Position numbers and translations under genes: made by a program. Under the pieces are notes generated by a model that was not told the origin of the DNA, did not search any database, and saw only the letters and a program-made list of their open reading frames with translations. 64,000 bases of DNA from Lachnospiraceae bacterium (lineage in GTDB: Bacteria; Bacillota; Clostridia; Lachnospirales; Lachnospiraceae). Within the stretch, counting starts at the first letter, position 1; each line of letters starts with the position of its first letter. The DNA lies in the NCBI GenBank assembly GCA_017626325.1, contig JAGAIZ010000043.1, positions 16,102 through 80,101 of the forward strand, written 5' to 3'. This document shows positions 35,540-44,716 of the stretch, piece by piece.

Positions 35540-35685
35540 TAAAGATTATATTAGGATTGGCGGTTATCGCAGTAGTGGTTACATTCTTTGCTCTTGCAAA
35601 AGCGGCAGGAATGGCAGACAGAAGATTAGAGGAAATACAGAGGCTCACCGCTGAAAGAGAGGCGGGTGCTGTGTATGGGAATTAA
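35536..35685 (+). CDS. 49-residue single-pass membrane protein
   Basis: ATG at 35536 overlaps the previous stop as ATGA. The product begins MIKIILGLAVIAVVVTFFAL, a clear membrane helix, followed by a charged helix (ADRRLEEIQRLTAEREAG). Overlaps at both ends with neighbouring genes support its reality. Function unknown. Confidence 0.65.
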   Translation: MIKIILGLAVIAVVVTFFALAKAAGMADRRLEEIQRLTAEREAGAVYGN

Positions 35686-35947
35686 CGTAAAGGTACAGAA
35701 GTCTCCGAAACCGAGAGATATTGTGACAGCAGAGGCAAGACTGGAGCGAGATTTGAAAAGTTGTATGCGATGCAGATATTTTTACGGTAATAATAGCCAA
35801 TGTATTGCAAAAAAATGTGTCAAAGAAGAAATGAAAAAGCCGGAAATAAAGGAGGAAGCAAAGAAAAATAAATGCTATGAGTGTCCTTACCCACAGACAG
35901 ATGGGTATTGCTTCCCTTGTATGAAGGAACTGCTTGGGAAAACATAA
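35675..35947 (+). CDS. Cysteine-rich small ICE protein
   Basis: A 90-residue protein with nine cysteines in a zinc-ribbon-like pattern: CMRCRYFYGNNSQC, KKC, then CYECPYPQTDGYCFPC. It probably binds zinc. ATG 35675 lies inside the end of the preceding small gene. It could act in DNA binding or in regulation of the element; no family recognised. Confidence 0.7.
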   Translation: MGINVKVQKSPKPRDIVTAEARLERDLKSCMRCRYFYGNNSQCIAKKCVKEEMKKPEIKEEAKKNKCYECPYPQTDGYCFPCMKELLGKT

Positions 35948-35964
35948 GAAAAGAGGTGATTGCT

Positions 35965-36381
35965 ATGGCAAGGTCTAAGCTGACTGTAGAGGAAAGAAAG
36001 CAGCGACGGTATGAAAAATCAGAGGAATATAGGAAAAAGGTATTAAGATTTACCTTACAGTTTAATCCGAATACAGATATGGAAGCACGAAATTGGTTTG
36101 AGAAAAATGGAAAAAGTGGTGCATATCTGAAACAACTTATAATGAAAGATAAGAAAGAAACAATCCGAGAAACACAGTGGGAGTGTACTTTACGGGGAAA
36201 AATCGGATGCAGGCTTGAAAAGATTATGGCAAGAGAGTATGCGGAAGAAATTACAGAGATTATCTACGGAGAGGTTAGTGATGAAATTAAACAATATGAT
36301 ACTTATCCGCATTACAGTAATGATGATGTGAGCAATGCAGTTGAAAGTGTGTTGGTCCGCAGATTAAATAAAAAAATTTGA
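35965..36381 (+). CDS. Basic ICE protein, possible ribbon-helix-helix DNA binder
   Basis: A 138-residue protein with a highly basic N terminus (LTVEERKQRRYEKSEEYRKK) followed by VLRFTLQFNPNTDMEARNWF, a strand-then-helix layout reminiscent of ribbon-helix-helix or MobC-like proteins, and a C-terminal helical half. AGAGGTG precedes the ATG. It lies just before the actin-like gene and may bind element DNA; this is tentative. Confidence 0.65.
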   Translation: MARSKLTVEERKQRRYEKSEEYRKKVLRFTLQFNPNTDMEARNWFEKNGKSGAYLKQLIMKDKKETIRETQWECTLRGKIGCRLEKIMAREYAEEITEIIYGEVSDEIKQYDTYPHYSNDDVSNAVESVLVRRLNKKI

Positions 36382-36400
36382 TGCTAAGGAGGATACATTT

Positions 36401-37333
36401 ATGGGTAAACATATTGAAGTAATTGGAATTGACCACGGCTGGTCCGGAATGAAAACGGTAAGTCAGGTATTTACAACCGGAGTAAAGGAGATTACAACGG
36501 AGCCTGCATTTTTCAACAACGTGGTGGAATATAACGGTTCTTATTATAAGGTAGGCGGAAAGCGGCTTGAAGTGAGGGAACTGAAAGTAGAAAATGAAAA
36601 CTTCTACATTCTGACACTTGCGGCAGTGGCAAAGGAACTGAACAGAAGGGGAATGAGAAATGCAGACATTCTCTTATCCGTAGGCTTACCACTGACACGC
36701 TTCGGGGCAGAAAAGCAGGATTTCATTGATTATCTGTCAAAGGAAAGGGAGATTACCTTCCGGTTTGACAATGAGCAGTACCGTATCAGAATCGCAAGGG
36801 TGTCCGTATTTCCACAGTGCTATGCGGCAGTGGCAGACAGAATGAAGGCTCTGCCGAAAAGGGTGGTTGTGGTGGATATTGGAAGCTGGACCATTGACAT
36901 CATGCCGATAGAGGAATCTGCACCGAATGAAGCAGAGTGCATTACCATCAGGGAGGGACTGATTAAGTGTATGAGGTCCATCAATGAGGAATGTATGAGA
37001 CAGTATGGAAAGGAAATTTCCGAGGAGGACATTCAGGAAATCATGCGTACCGGAAAGCACGAAAAACTGCCGGAGAAATACCTGACCATCGTGCAGGAGT
37101 GCTTAAAAGCCTATGTTGATAAAATTTACAATATTCTTCTGGAGCATGGATATAATCTTGAGGTAACGGAGCTTGTGTTTGTCGGCGGCGGTGCAAATGT
37201 GGTGAAGCGTTTTGGCAGCTATGAGGGAAAAAACATTCAGTATATTGAAGATGTCAGGGCAAATGCCAAAGGCTATGAGTATCTTGGAAAGATTTATCTT
37301 TCCACACACAAAAAAGAGTTCGGGGTGGTGTAA
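36401..37333 (+). CDS. ParM/StbA-type actin-like ATPase
   Basis: A 310-residue actin-superfamily protein. Phosphate 1 region is GIDHGWSGMKTV, phosphate 2 VVVVDIGSWTIDIM and the adenosine motif ELVFVGGGANVVKRF. ParM-type proteins form filaments that push plasmid copies apart. The next gene starts on the following base and encodes a ParR-like adaptor. In an integrative element it could stabilise the excised circular form. AAGGAGG precedes the ATG. Confidence 0.88.
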   Translation: MGKHIEVIGIDHGWSGMKTVSQVFTTGVKEITTEPAFFNNVVEYNGSYYKVGGKRLEVRELKVENENFYILTLAAVAKELNRRGMRNADILLSVGLPLTRFGAEKQDFIDYLSKEREITFRFDNEQYRIRIARVSVFPQCYAAVADRMKALPKRVVVVDIGSWTIDIMPIEESAPNEAECITIREGLIKCMRSINEECMRQYGKEISEEDIQEIMRTGKHEKLPEKYLTIVQECLKAYVDKIYNILLEHGYNLEVTELVFVGGGANVVKRFGSYEGKNIQYIEDVRANAKGYEYLGKIYLSTHKKEFGVV

Positions 37334-37756
37334 ATGGGCAGGAGAAAAGAAAACATCGTTTACCACAATATGCGTATGAATCTTGAAAATGAACAGCATC
37401 GCAGAATACACAAAATACTGCTGGACTTAAATACGGACGTGCATAAATCAGTCAACCAGTTTCTGATAGATGCAACCGATTCCTATATCAGAAAGCTGGA
37501 AGGAAAAGAGCTGACCAATGAAGATACAGGAAAGCAGCAGGAAAGTATTTATGCCACAAAAGAAGATGTGGAAAAAGCGGTAAAGGAAATGAAAGACGAG
37601 ATTTTAAGGGAAATGATAAGCATACTGGCTTCTTCCATGTTTGCAGGAAAAGTGGTGCAGATGCCGGAGATAAAAACGGTTACTAAAGATCCGGAAGAAA
37701 AAGAGGAAGATGCAGTGGACGAAACAATGATGGGGCTTGCTTCATCTTGGGGATAA
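37334..37756 (+). CDS. ParR-like centromere-binding adaptor
   Basis: A 140-residue protein starting directly after the ParM-like stop. The N-terminal ENEQHRRIHKILLDLNTDVH followed by KSVNQFLIDATDSYI fits a ribbon-helix-helix DNA-binding domain; the rest is an acidic coiled-coil and tail ending in MMGLASSWG, plausible for filament contact. By position and layout it is the partner of the actin-like protein. Its DNA site is not known; the 32-bp array at 47,805 is one candidate. Confidence 0.72.
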   Translation: MGRRKENIVYHNMRMNLENEQHRRIHKILLDLNTDVHKSVNQFLIDATDSYIRKLEGKELTNEDTGKQQESIYATKEDVEKAVKEMKDEILREMISILASSMFAGKVVQMPEIKTVTKDPEEKEEDAVDETMMGLASSWG

Positions 37757-37772
37757 GAAAGGAGGAACGGTC

Positions 37773-37952
37773 ATGGCAGGAAGAATTTTAAGAAAAACGG
37801 GTGTGGTACTGCTTACCATCTTAAAGGGAGTGCTTCATGCGGTACTGATGATACTGAAGCTGCTTGCGGGTGCGGTAAAACTGTTTTTACTTCTGCTTAA
37901 CTTCGTGGCAAGGATTGTACTGTCTTTCGTTGGAATTTCTGCCAGACCGTAA
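37773..37952 (+). CDS. 59-residue hydrophobic ICE protein
   Basis: Begins MAGRILRKTGVVLLTILKGV and is almost wholly hydrophobic, with two likely membrane helices. GAAAGGAGG precedes the ATG with ideal spacing, so it is probably expressed. Similar small hydrophobic proteins occur in clostridial conjugative elements; function unknown. Confidence 0.7.
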   Translation: MAGRILRKTGVVLLTILKGVLHAVLMILKLLAGAVKLFLLLLNFVARIVLSFVGISARP

Positions 37953-37963
37953 GGGGAGAACTT

Positions 37964-38215
37964 ATGGAAGATTTACTGTCAAAAATCTATGACAAGGTGG
38001 CTTTTTATGAGGAGGACAGCATAAAGCTTGGGAAAGAGTTTGACACCCTTATGACGGAGCTTTTGGAACCGTTAAGGGAAAGCCGGACAGAGGAGGAAGT
38101 GGAAGAAATCAGGGAGTTGATTTATCAGGCAGCTTATCCTGCGGAAAAGCATGGATTTTACATCGGTATCCGTTTTTTTGTGGAGGTTCTGTCAGAAATT
38201 ATGGGAGGAGGTTAA
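37964..38215 (+). CDS. 83-residue ICE protein, DUF6809-like
   Basis: Acidic helical protein opening MEDLLSKIYDKVAFYEEDSI and ending in GFYIGIRFFVEVLSEIM. The layout resembles the small DUF6809-type proteins of clostridial mobile elements. Twelve bases separate it from the upstream hydrophobic gene. Function unknown. Confidence 0.65.
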   Translation: MEDLLSKIYDKVAFYEEDSIKLGKEFDTLMTELLEPLRESRTEEEVEEIRELIYQAAYPAEKHGFYIGIRFFVEVLSEIMGGG

Positions 38216-38240
38216 GAAAATGGGAAAGGAGGCGAGGGAT

Positions 38241-38324
38241 ATGTGGAGATATGAATTTATCATGGCATACAGAAATGATGCGGCAGCAAAAAGACTCATG
38301 GCATATATGAGAAAAATGGATTAA
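38241..38324 (+). CDS. 27-residue peptide
   Basis: AAAGGAGG lies eight bases before ATG 38241; the product starts MWRYEFIMAYRNDAAAKRLM and is basic and amphipathic. An in-frame ATG at 38220 would give 34 residues. The strong ribosome binding site is the main support. Confidence 0.5.
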   Translation: MWRYEFIMAYRNDAAAKRLMAYMRKMD

Positions 38325-38338
38325 AAAAGGAGAAATCA

Positions 38339-38407
38339 ATGAACCGTATACGGGATCAGCCCCTTTATTCCGATATAAGGAATGAGGAGATAAGGGATAT
38401 TCCGTAA
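38339..38407 (+). CDS. 22-residue leader peptide candidate
   Basis: AAAAGGAG precedes ATG 38339. The peptide begins MNRIRDQPLYSDIRNEEIRD and its last codons (ATT CCG TAA) lie inside the left arm of the inverted repeat at 38399-38409. A terminating ribosome would therefore melt that stem, as in translational or transcriptional attenuation of the lipoprotein gene that follows. Confidence 0.5.
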   Translation: MNRIRDQPLYSDIRNEEIRDIP

Positions 38408-38469
38408 ACAAATAAATACAGTTCCCCACAAGGGACAGTTTACGGAATGAGCCGTCTGTCCCCCGTGGG
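38399..38469 (+). promoter_or_regulatory. Alternative hairpins upstream of the lipoprotein gene
   Basis: Stem A pairs ATTCCGTAAAC (38399-38409) with GTTTACGGAAT (38438-38448). Stem B pairs CCCAC and GGACAG (38425-38438) with CTGTCC and GTGGG (38456-38469). B starts inside the loop of A and shares base 38438, so nested or exclusive folding is likely. The lipoprotein start is 20 bases downstream. A switch function is inferred. Confidence 0.5.
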
Positions 38470-38488
38470 AGAGAGGACAGGTGGTATT

Positions 38489-39262
38489 ATGAAACGATTT
38501 ATTATCTTTTTAACCGTATGTACCCTGCTTTTGGCAGGCTGCGGCAAAGAAAAGGAAGATACGGTAACAGAAAACAGGCAGGAGGAAACTGCTTCACAAG
38601 TGGAAGAAACGAAAGCTTTAGTGACGGAAAGTGCAGTGACGGCTGCTTTGGAAGCTACGGAAACAGATACAGAGGCAGAAACGAAAGCACCGTCCGAAAC
38701 TGATGCCCCGTCCGGGGAAAAAGCAGACAGCGAAAGCAGGGCAGGGGAAAGAAAAACAGAGGAGAGTAAGGCAGAAAAGCAGGAAGCAGATACTTCCAAA
38801 AATGAGACAAAAAAGCAGACGGAAAACTCTGAGACTGCCACCCCTGAAAAAGAGCAGGAGAAAGAACAGCCTGCTACCGTGACAGAAACGGAAAAAGTGA
38901 AAACAGCGGAATATAACCCTAACGAGGTAGTTTCCCTTGCAACAGCAAAAACGAAAGCATATGGCAAGATTTCCATACCGGAGGATTTGGATCAGATGCT
39001 TGCTGCCGGAGAGATAACGCAGGCAGAGCATGATGAATACTATCCTTATGACGGAGCAGGATATTACAGTGTCTTTGTAGAAACAGACTTAAACCGGGCA
39101 GCTACCACATCGGGCAGGAAGCTCGGTTCGGTAGAGGGCATTGCGGATTATATCGCAGAAATGCTCAGTCTTGAGAGTGGTCCCTATTTCTACATAGAGT
39201 ACGCAGGTGTCACCTCCACAGGCGGTACGGACTTCTATGAATTTCGGTGTTACCGGGCATAA
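38489..39262 (+). CDS. ICE lipoprotein with charged linker
   Basis: A 257-residue protein with a lipobox signal peptide (FLTVCTLLLAGC, lipidated Cys18), a long disordered Glu/Thr/Lys/Ala-rich linker (about 20-145) and a C-terminal domain of about 110 residues (YGKISIPEDLDQMLAAGEIT, GPYFYIEYAG). It should sit on the outer face of the membrane, the linker spanning the wall. It precedes the large adhesin gene, separated by a terminator. Specific role unknown. Confidence 0.82.
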   Translation: MKRFIIFLTVCTLLLAGCGKEKEDTVTENRQEETASQVEETKALVTESAVTAALEATETDTEAETKAPSETDAPSGEKADSESRAGERKTEESKAEKQEADTSKNETKKQTENSETATPEKEQEKEQPATVTETEKVKTAEYNPNEVVSLATAKTKAYGKISIPEDLDQMLAAGEITQAEHDEYYPYDGAGYYSVFVETDLNRAATTSGRKLGSVEGIADYIAEMLSLESGPYFYIEYAGVTSTGGTDFYEFRCYRA

Positions 39263-39283
39263 AAAGAAAATCAAATATGAGGC

Positions 39284-39319
39284 AAAACAGCAGGCTGATG
39301 ACAAGCCTGCTGTTTTTTT
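39284..39319 (+). terminator. Rho-independent terminator after the lipoprotein gene
   Basis: AACAGCAGGCT (39286-39296) and AGCCTGCTGTT (39304-39314) form an 11-bp stem with a seven-base loop and a run of T. It separates the lipoprotein from the adhesin gene whose start is 25 bases on. Confidence 0.9.
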
Positions 39320-39343
39320 GCCCGATTTTGAGGAGGAATCAGA

Positions 39344-42300
39344 TTGAAACAGAAATTAAAACGATTTATGGCAGGTTTTTTAGCACTGCTTACGGTCTTT
39401 ACGACCATGTTTACCAACGGGACGACAGCCTTTGCAGCCAGTGCCAGTGCAAACATTGCCTTCTGGAATGCTTCGGTAAAGGATTCCGGTGAGGTAAGCG
39501 AGTTAAAGTCCGGCTATGATCATGGAAAAATCCTTTATGCAGTCATTGACGGTAATGCGGCATACTGCATGAACTTCGGGCTGGCGGCAGACGGCGGTCA
39601 GCTTATGAACAGTTATGAAAATGCAAACACGAGCATGAGTGCCGCACAGGAGAAGCTGTTAAGCTACTGCCTGTACTATGGCTATGGCACAAGTAAGGCG
39701 GAAGCACCGAGCAATGCCCAGTGTGACAAGTTTATTGCAACACAGGCAATGGTATGGATCATCGTGGGAAACATTTACGGGACTTCGAGTGCGGATTCAG
39801 CGGCAAAGAAGCTCTGCAATACGGCTCCGAACCCGTCAGACTCCTATGATTATTACACATCCCTGAAAGAAAAGATCAATGCTTCCTATTATGCAGAAAT
39901 ACCGAGTTTTGCGGCTTCCAGACAGAGCAAGGCTCCGGTATATGAGCTGAAATGGAATGAAACAAATCAGAGATTTGAAACAACCCTTACGGACAGTAAC
40001 GGGGTGCTTGGAAACTTCTCCATTTCCCTCAGTGGTTATTCCGTTGAAAAGAACGGGAATAAGGTAACGATTTCCAGCAAAGAGGTCAATACAACGGAAA
40101 CCGTTGCAACAATGGATTCCACAACCGGGGCAGTGGAGACAACATCAAGCTGTGTGTTCTGGCTTACGGACAAATCCGGCTATCAGGAATTTGTTTCCGA
40201 AAGACCACAGGCTGATCCAATCCATGCCTATTTCAAGGTCAAAACGGAGAACATCGGTTATGGGGAAATCACAAAGCAGGACGAGGAAAGTGGCGTGAAG
40301 TTATCCGGTGCGGTTTACGGTATCTATTCCGACAGCGGCTGCACAAATCTTGTGGATAAGATTACCACCGGGACAGACGGAAAGGCAAAGTCTAAGGCTC
40401 TGGCTGCAGGCACTTATTATGTGAAGGAGATTACCGCACCAAAGGGCTATGTCATCAGTGACAAGGTTCATACCTTAACCGTAAAGGCGGGAAAAACAAC
40501 TTCTTTTACTGCCACCGACAAGGAGCAGCTTGGAGCAATTACCATTTATAAGGAAGGCGAGGTGCTTACCGGATGGAATGGCAGCAACTTCACTTATGAA
40601 ATGAAAAAGCTTCAGGGTGCAACTTTTAAGGTTACGGCAGGAGCAGACATTTATAAGGCTGACGGAACAAAGGTTTATAACAAGGGTGATCTGGTTGCGG
40701 ATAATCTTGTGACGGGAACGGACGGAAAGGTACTTCTTACCGACCTGCATTTGGGAACTTATGTGGTAACGGAGACAAAGAGCATTGACGGTTATACCAT
40801 CAATACCACTCCGCAGACAGTAAAGATTGAGTACAAGGATCAGACCGTAAAGGTACAGTATGAAGCAGCAACCATTCAGAACACAAGACAGAAAGCGGAA
40901 GTATCCGTTGTAAAGAAGGACTCCGAAACGGAAAATCCTCTTGATGGCGGTAAATATACGCTTTATGCCGGAAATGACATTGTAAATTATGCAGGACAGG
41001 TCATCGTGACAAAGGGTACTGCATTACAGACCGTAACAACGGGAGAAGATGGAAAAGCAGCCTACACACTGGATTTACCGATTGCAAACAGTTACTACAT
41101 TTCTGAAACACAGGCTCCGTATGCCTATACCAGAAACAGCAGTGATGTTTACAGCTTCAACTTCAATTATCTTTCTGAAACTACGGCAAAGACAACATTT
41201 TCCCATACCTTTGTAAATGACAGAACCACAGCAAAGATTCACATTTACAAGGTTGATAAGGAGACAGGAAAGGCAGTGCCACAGGGCGATGCTTCCTTAG
41301 AGGGTGCTGTGTATGGTTTGTATGCCCGTAATGACATTGTGCATCCGGACGGTGCAACCGGAGTGGTATTTCATGCTGGCGATCTGATTGCCACGCTTAC
41401 CACGGATGAAAAGGGAGAAGCTGAGGTAAATAATCTGTATCTTGGCAATTATTATGTGAAGGAAATTACGCCATCGGAAGGGTATCTTTTAGACGAGGAG
41501 GAGCATGACCTTGTATGTGATTATGAGGGAGATCTGGTTGCGGAGGTTTCCAGAAGCACCACTTCCAAAGAACAGGTCATCAAGCAGCCTTTCCAGTTGA
41601 TTAAGGTATCGGATAACGGACTGGATACGGAGGCACCACTTCTTTCCGGTGCAGGATTTACGGCTTATCTGAAATCCTCTTTATCCGTAAAGGAAGATGG
41701 CAGCTATGATTTTGACTCTGCAACACCCGTTGTTATCGGTAAAGACGGAAAGACTGAGATTTTCTCTGATGAAAAAGGTCGTGTGGTGTCCATTGCCATT
41801 CCTTACGGAACTTATGTGGTAACAGAATCCACAACACCTCACAACATGGAAACCATCAGACCGTTTGAGGTAAAGATTACGGAAAACAATCCAACGACTC
41901 CGCAGGTGTGGAGAATCTTTATTGACAGGGAGTTTACTGCGAAACTCCGTATCATCAAAAAAGATGCAGATACGAAAATGACGGTACTGATTCCGAATAC
42001 GGAATTTAAGATTTTCAACATGGACACAAACAAATATGTGGAAATGATTACCACTTATCCGTCAAAGGAAGTACACACTTCATTCTTTACGGACGGGGAC
42101 GGTGATCTGATACTGCCGGATGTACTTCCGCTTGGCAATTACCGCATTGAGGAAGTGGCAGCACCGACAGGATATGTGGTAAATGAGGACTATGTGACCG
42201 TAAAAGTGGACACCGACACTTTTTATGAGGTTGATCCGGACACCTATGAGGCAATCATAACGGTAGAGTATGAGGATATGCCTGCGGTGGGCGAGCTTAC

Positions 42301-44716
42301 AGTGGAAAAGAAGGGAGAAATCCTTGATTCCTATAAGGGCGGTCTGTTTGCAGACACAAACGATAAGGAATTTGTTTACAGGGAAGGCTCTCTTGCAGGA
42401 GCAAAGTTTGAAGTATATGCGGCAGAGGATATTTTTACAGCCGATATGCAGACGGACGAAAACGGAAACAGAACGAAGTATTACTCCAAAGGCGAGCTTG
42501 TGGCAACCCTTGTAACCGGGGAAGACGGGAAAGCAAAGCTTTCAGACCTTCCACTTGGAAGCTATAAGGTGGTGGAAGTGGAAGCACCTTACGGATATGT
42601 CTTAAACAGTGAGGAGCAGGTGGTAACTTTCGTATATGTGGATGATAAGACACCTGTTATCAAAGAAAGCGTAACCTTTACCAATGACAGGCAGAAGGTT
42701 TCGTTATCCGTTGTAAAACTGGATGAGGAAACAGAACTGCCTGTTGCGGGTGCAGTGTTTGGTCTGTATGCAAAGGAAGATATTTTTAATGCTGACGGTA
42801 AGGTAATCATTGAAAAGGATACCCTGTTTGAAGTGGCAGAATCCGGTACAGACGGAAAAGTAAATTTTGTTAAGGATTATCCTCTCGGCACTTATTATGC
42901 AAAGGAAATCAAAGCACCTCTCGGCTATGTATCTTCCACAGAAATCGTGGATTACGATGCGGCTTACCAGGGACAGGAGATAAAGGTGGTGAAGCTGGAG
43001 TCAGAATTTGTCAATACACCGACTACGGTGGAAATCACAAAGACAGACCTGACAAGCAAAGCAGAATTATCCGGTGCAACCCTTTCCGTTATCGACAGTG
43101 AAGGAAATGTGATTGACACATGGACTTCCGTAGCAGGAGAGGCACACGTCATTAAGAGACTTCATGTGGGAGAGATTTATACCCTGCGTGAAGAATTTGC
43201 CCCTTACGGATATTTGCAGGCAGAGGAGGTACAGTTTATCGTTTCTGACACCGAGGAAGTGCAGCCTGTGGAATTGAAAGATGATGTGCCTACCGGAACC
43301 ATCATCATCAATAAAGACGGAGAGTTCCTTACGGACATTAACCTTGTAAAAGGACACTGGTACGATTTTGTGTTTGATTACTTCAAAAAGTCCCTTGCAG
43401 GCGTAACCTTTGAGGTATATGCGGCAGAGGACATCATAAGCCCTGACGGTCTGAATACGGTTTATTATGCAAAAGATACCCTTGTTGCGAAAATCGTGAC
43501 AAACGATAAGGGAATCGCAAGCATTGAAAATCTTCCGTTAGGAAAATATTACCTTGTGGAAACAAAGACCTTAGAGGGATTTGTGCTTGATGATACACCG
43601 ATTGAAGCGGACCTTTCCTATGTGGACCAGTATACAAAGATTGTCTATGCGGGCATGGCTGTAACCAATGAAAGACAGAAAGTGAAAGTAACCGTTATCA
43701 AGACGGATGCGGAAACGAAGAAAGAGCTGGAGGGAGCAGTATTCGGTCTTTATGCGGCAGAGAACATCGTAAATGCAGACGGTAAGGTAATCGTGGCAAA
43801 AGATACCCTTGTGGAAAAGGCTGTGACGGGTACGGACGGTAAGTGCGTATTTTTAAGCGACCTTCCGCTTGGACAGTATTATGTGAAGGAAATCGAAGCA
43901 CCGAAGGGATATGTGTTAAATGAGGGAATCTTTGCACTGGACGCTTCTTATCAGGGTGATGATGTAAAGGTTATCGAGTTGGAAGCGGCTTTTGAAAACT
44001 ACCCGACAAAGCTTGAAATCTCCAAAACAGACATTACCGGGGAATATGAGCTTAAGGATGCAACCCTTTCCATTATCGACAAAGACGGAAATGTGGTGGA
44101 AACATGGAAATCTGACGGAAAGCCTCACTATATCGAGCGTATTCCTGTCGGAGAATATATCCTTCGTGAAGAAGCAGCTCCTTACGGTTATAAGATTGCC
44201 AATGAAGTGAAGTTTACGGTGGAGAATACAAAGGAAATCCAGAAGGTATCCATGAAGGACGAGCTGGTAAGCGGTAAGATCATCATTGAGAAAACCGATG
44301 AAGTGACAGGCAAAGGCATTGCAGGTGTGGAATTTGAAATCCGTGATAAAGACGGAAACGTGATTGAAACACTTGTAACGGACAAGAACGGTCACGCAGA
44401 ATCTAAGGAACTTCCGATTGCAGTATTTAAGGACGGAAATTTCGTCGAGGATATAAAGTATTATGTGGTGGAAACAAAGGCTGCTGACGGATATATCCTT
44501 GATGGTACACCTCACGAGGTTGTATTGCAGTATGACGATGCGGCACCGGAGGTTGTGACTTACACACTCAGTCTTACCAATAAGCCTACCGAACCGAAGC
44601 TTCCGCAGACCGGGGATAACATGAACCCGTGGCTGTATGTGGGAATCGGACTTGCGGCTGTACTTGCAGGAGCAGGTGCCATCTTCTTTAAGAAAAAAGA
44701 GGAGGAGAAGGAATGA
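39344..44716 (+). CDS. LPXTG surface adhesin with thioester and SpaA/Cna-B domains
   Basis: A 1,790-residue wall-anchored protein. A signal peptide (1-31) precedes a thioester-type domain in which Cys75 (NAAYCMNFG) and Gln134 (IATQAMVWII) match the Cys-Gln pair that forms internal thioesters for covalent host attachment. About 13 SpaA/Cna-B-like domains follow (examples VSVVKKDSETENPLDGGKY, LEISKTDITGEYELKDATL), many with the Lys and Glu needed for isopeptide bonds. The tail has sortase motif LPQTG (1753-1757), a membrane helix and KKKEEEKE. It starts with TTG after AGGAGGAA. Likely role: mating-pair or host contact. Confidence 0.9.
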   Translation: MKQKLKRFMAGFLALLTVFTTMFTNGTTAFAASASANIAFWNASVKDSGEVSELKSGYDHGKILYAVIDGNAAYCMNFGLAADGGQLMNSYENANTSMSAAQEKLLSYCLYYGYGTSKAEAPSNAQCDKFIATQAMVWIIVGNIYGTSSADSAAKKLCNTAPNPSDSYDYYTSLKEKINASYYAEIPSFAASRQSKAPVYELKWNETNQRFETTLTDSNGVLGNFSISLSGYSVEKNGNKVTISSKEVNTTETVATMDSTTGAVETTSSCVFWLTDKSGYQEFVSERPQADPIHAYFKVKTENIGYGEITKQDEESGVKLSGAVYGIYSDSGCTNLVDKITTGTDGKAKSKALAAGTYYVKEITAPKGYVISDKVHTLTVKAGKTTSFTATDKEQLGAITIYKEGEVLTGWNGSNFTYEMKKLQGATFKVTAGADIYKADGTKVYNKGDLVADNLVTGTDGKVLLTDLHLGTYVVTETKSIDGYTINTTPQTVKIEYKDQTVKVQYEAATIQNTRQKAEVSVVKKDSETENPLDGGKYTLYAGNDIVNYAGQVIVTKGTALQTVTTGEDGKAAYTLDLPIANSYYISETQAPYAYTRNSSDVYSFNFNYLSETTAKTTFSHTFVNDRTTAKIHIYKVDKETGKAVPQGDASLEGAVYGLYARNDIVHPDGATGVVFHAGDLIATLTTDEKGEAEVNNLYLGNYYVKEITPSEGYLLDEEEHDLVCDYEGDLVAEVSRSTTSKEQVIKQPFQLIKVSDNGLDTEAPLLSGAGFTAYLKSSLSVKEDGSYDFDSATPVVIGKDGKTEIFSDEKGRVVSIAIPYGTYVVTESTTPHNMETIRPFEVKITENNPTTPQVWRIFIDREFTAKLRIIKKDADTKMTVLIPNTEFKIFNMDTNKYVEMITTYPSKEVHTSFFTDGDGDLILPDVLPLGNYRIEEVAAPTGYVVNEDYVTVKVDTDTFYEVDPDTYEAIITVEYEDMPAVGELTVEKKGEILDSYKGGLFADTNDKEFVYREGSLAGAKFEVYAAEDIFTADMQTDENGNRTKYYSKGELVATLVTGEDGKAKLSDLPLGSYKVVEVEAPYGYVLNSEEQVVTFVYVDDKTPVIKESVTFTNDRQKVSLSVVKLDEETELPVAGAVFGLYAKEDIFNADGKVIIEKDTLFEVAESGTDGKVNFVKDYPLGTYYAKEIKAPLGYVSSTEIVDYDAAYQGQEIKVVKLESEFVNTPTTVEITKTDLTSKAELSGATLSVIDSEGNVIDTWTSVAGEAHVIKRLHVGEIYTLREEFAPYGYLQAEEVQFIVSDTEEVQPVELKDDVPTGTIIINKDGEFLTDINLVKGHWYDFVFDYFKKSLAGVTFEVYAAEDIISPDGLNTVYYAKDTLVAKIVTNDKGIASIENLPLGKYYLVETKTLEGFVLDDTPIEADLSYVDQYTKIVYAGMAVTNERQKVKVTVIKTDAETKKELEGAVFGLYAAENIVNADGKVIVAKDTLVEKAVTGTDGKCVFLSDLPLGQYYVKEIEAPKGYVLNEGIFALDASYQGDDVKVIELEAAFENYPTKLEISKTDITGEYELKDATLSIIDKDGNVVETWKSDGKPHYIERIPVGEYILREEAAPYGYKIANEVKFTVENTKEIQKVSMKDELVSGKIIIEKTDEVTGKGIAGVEFEIRDKDGNVIETLVTDKNGHAESKELPIAVFKDGNFVEDIKYYVVETKAADGYILDGTPHEVVLQYDDAAPEVVTYTLSLTNKPTEPKLPQTGDNMNPWLYVGIGLAAVLAGAGAIFFKKKEEEKE

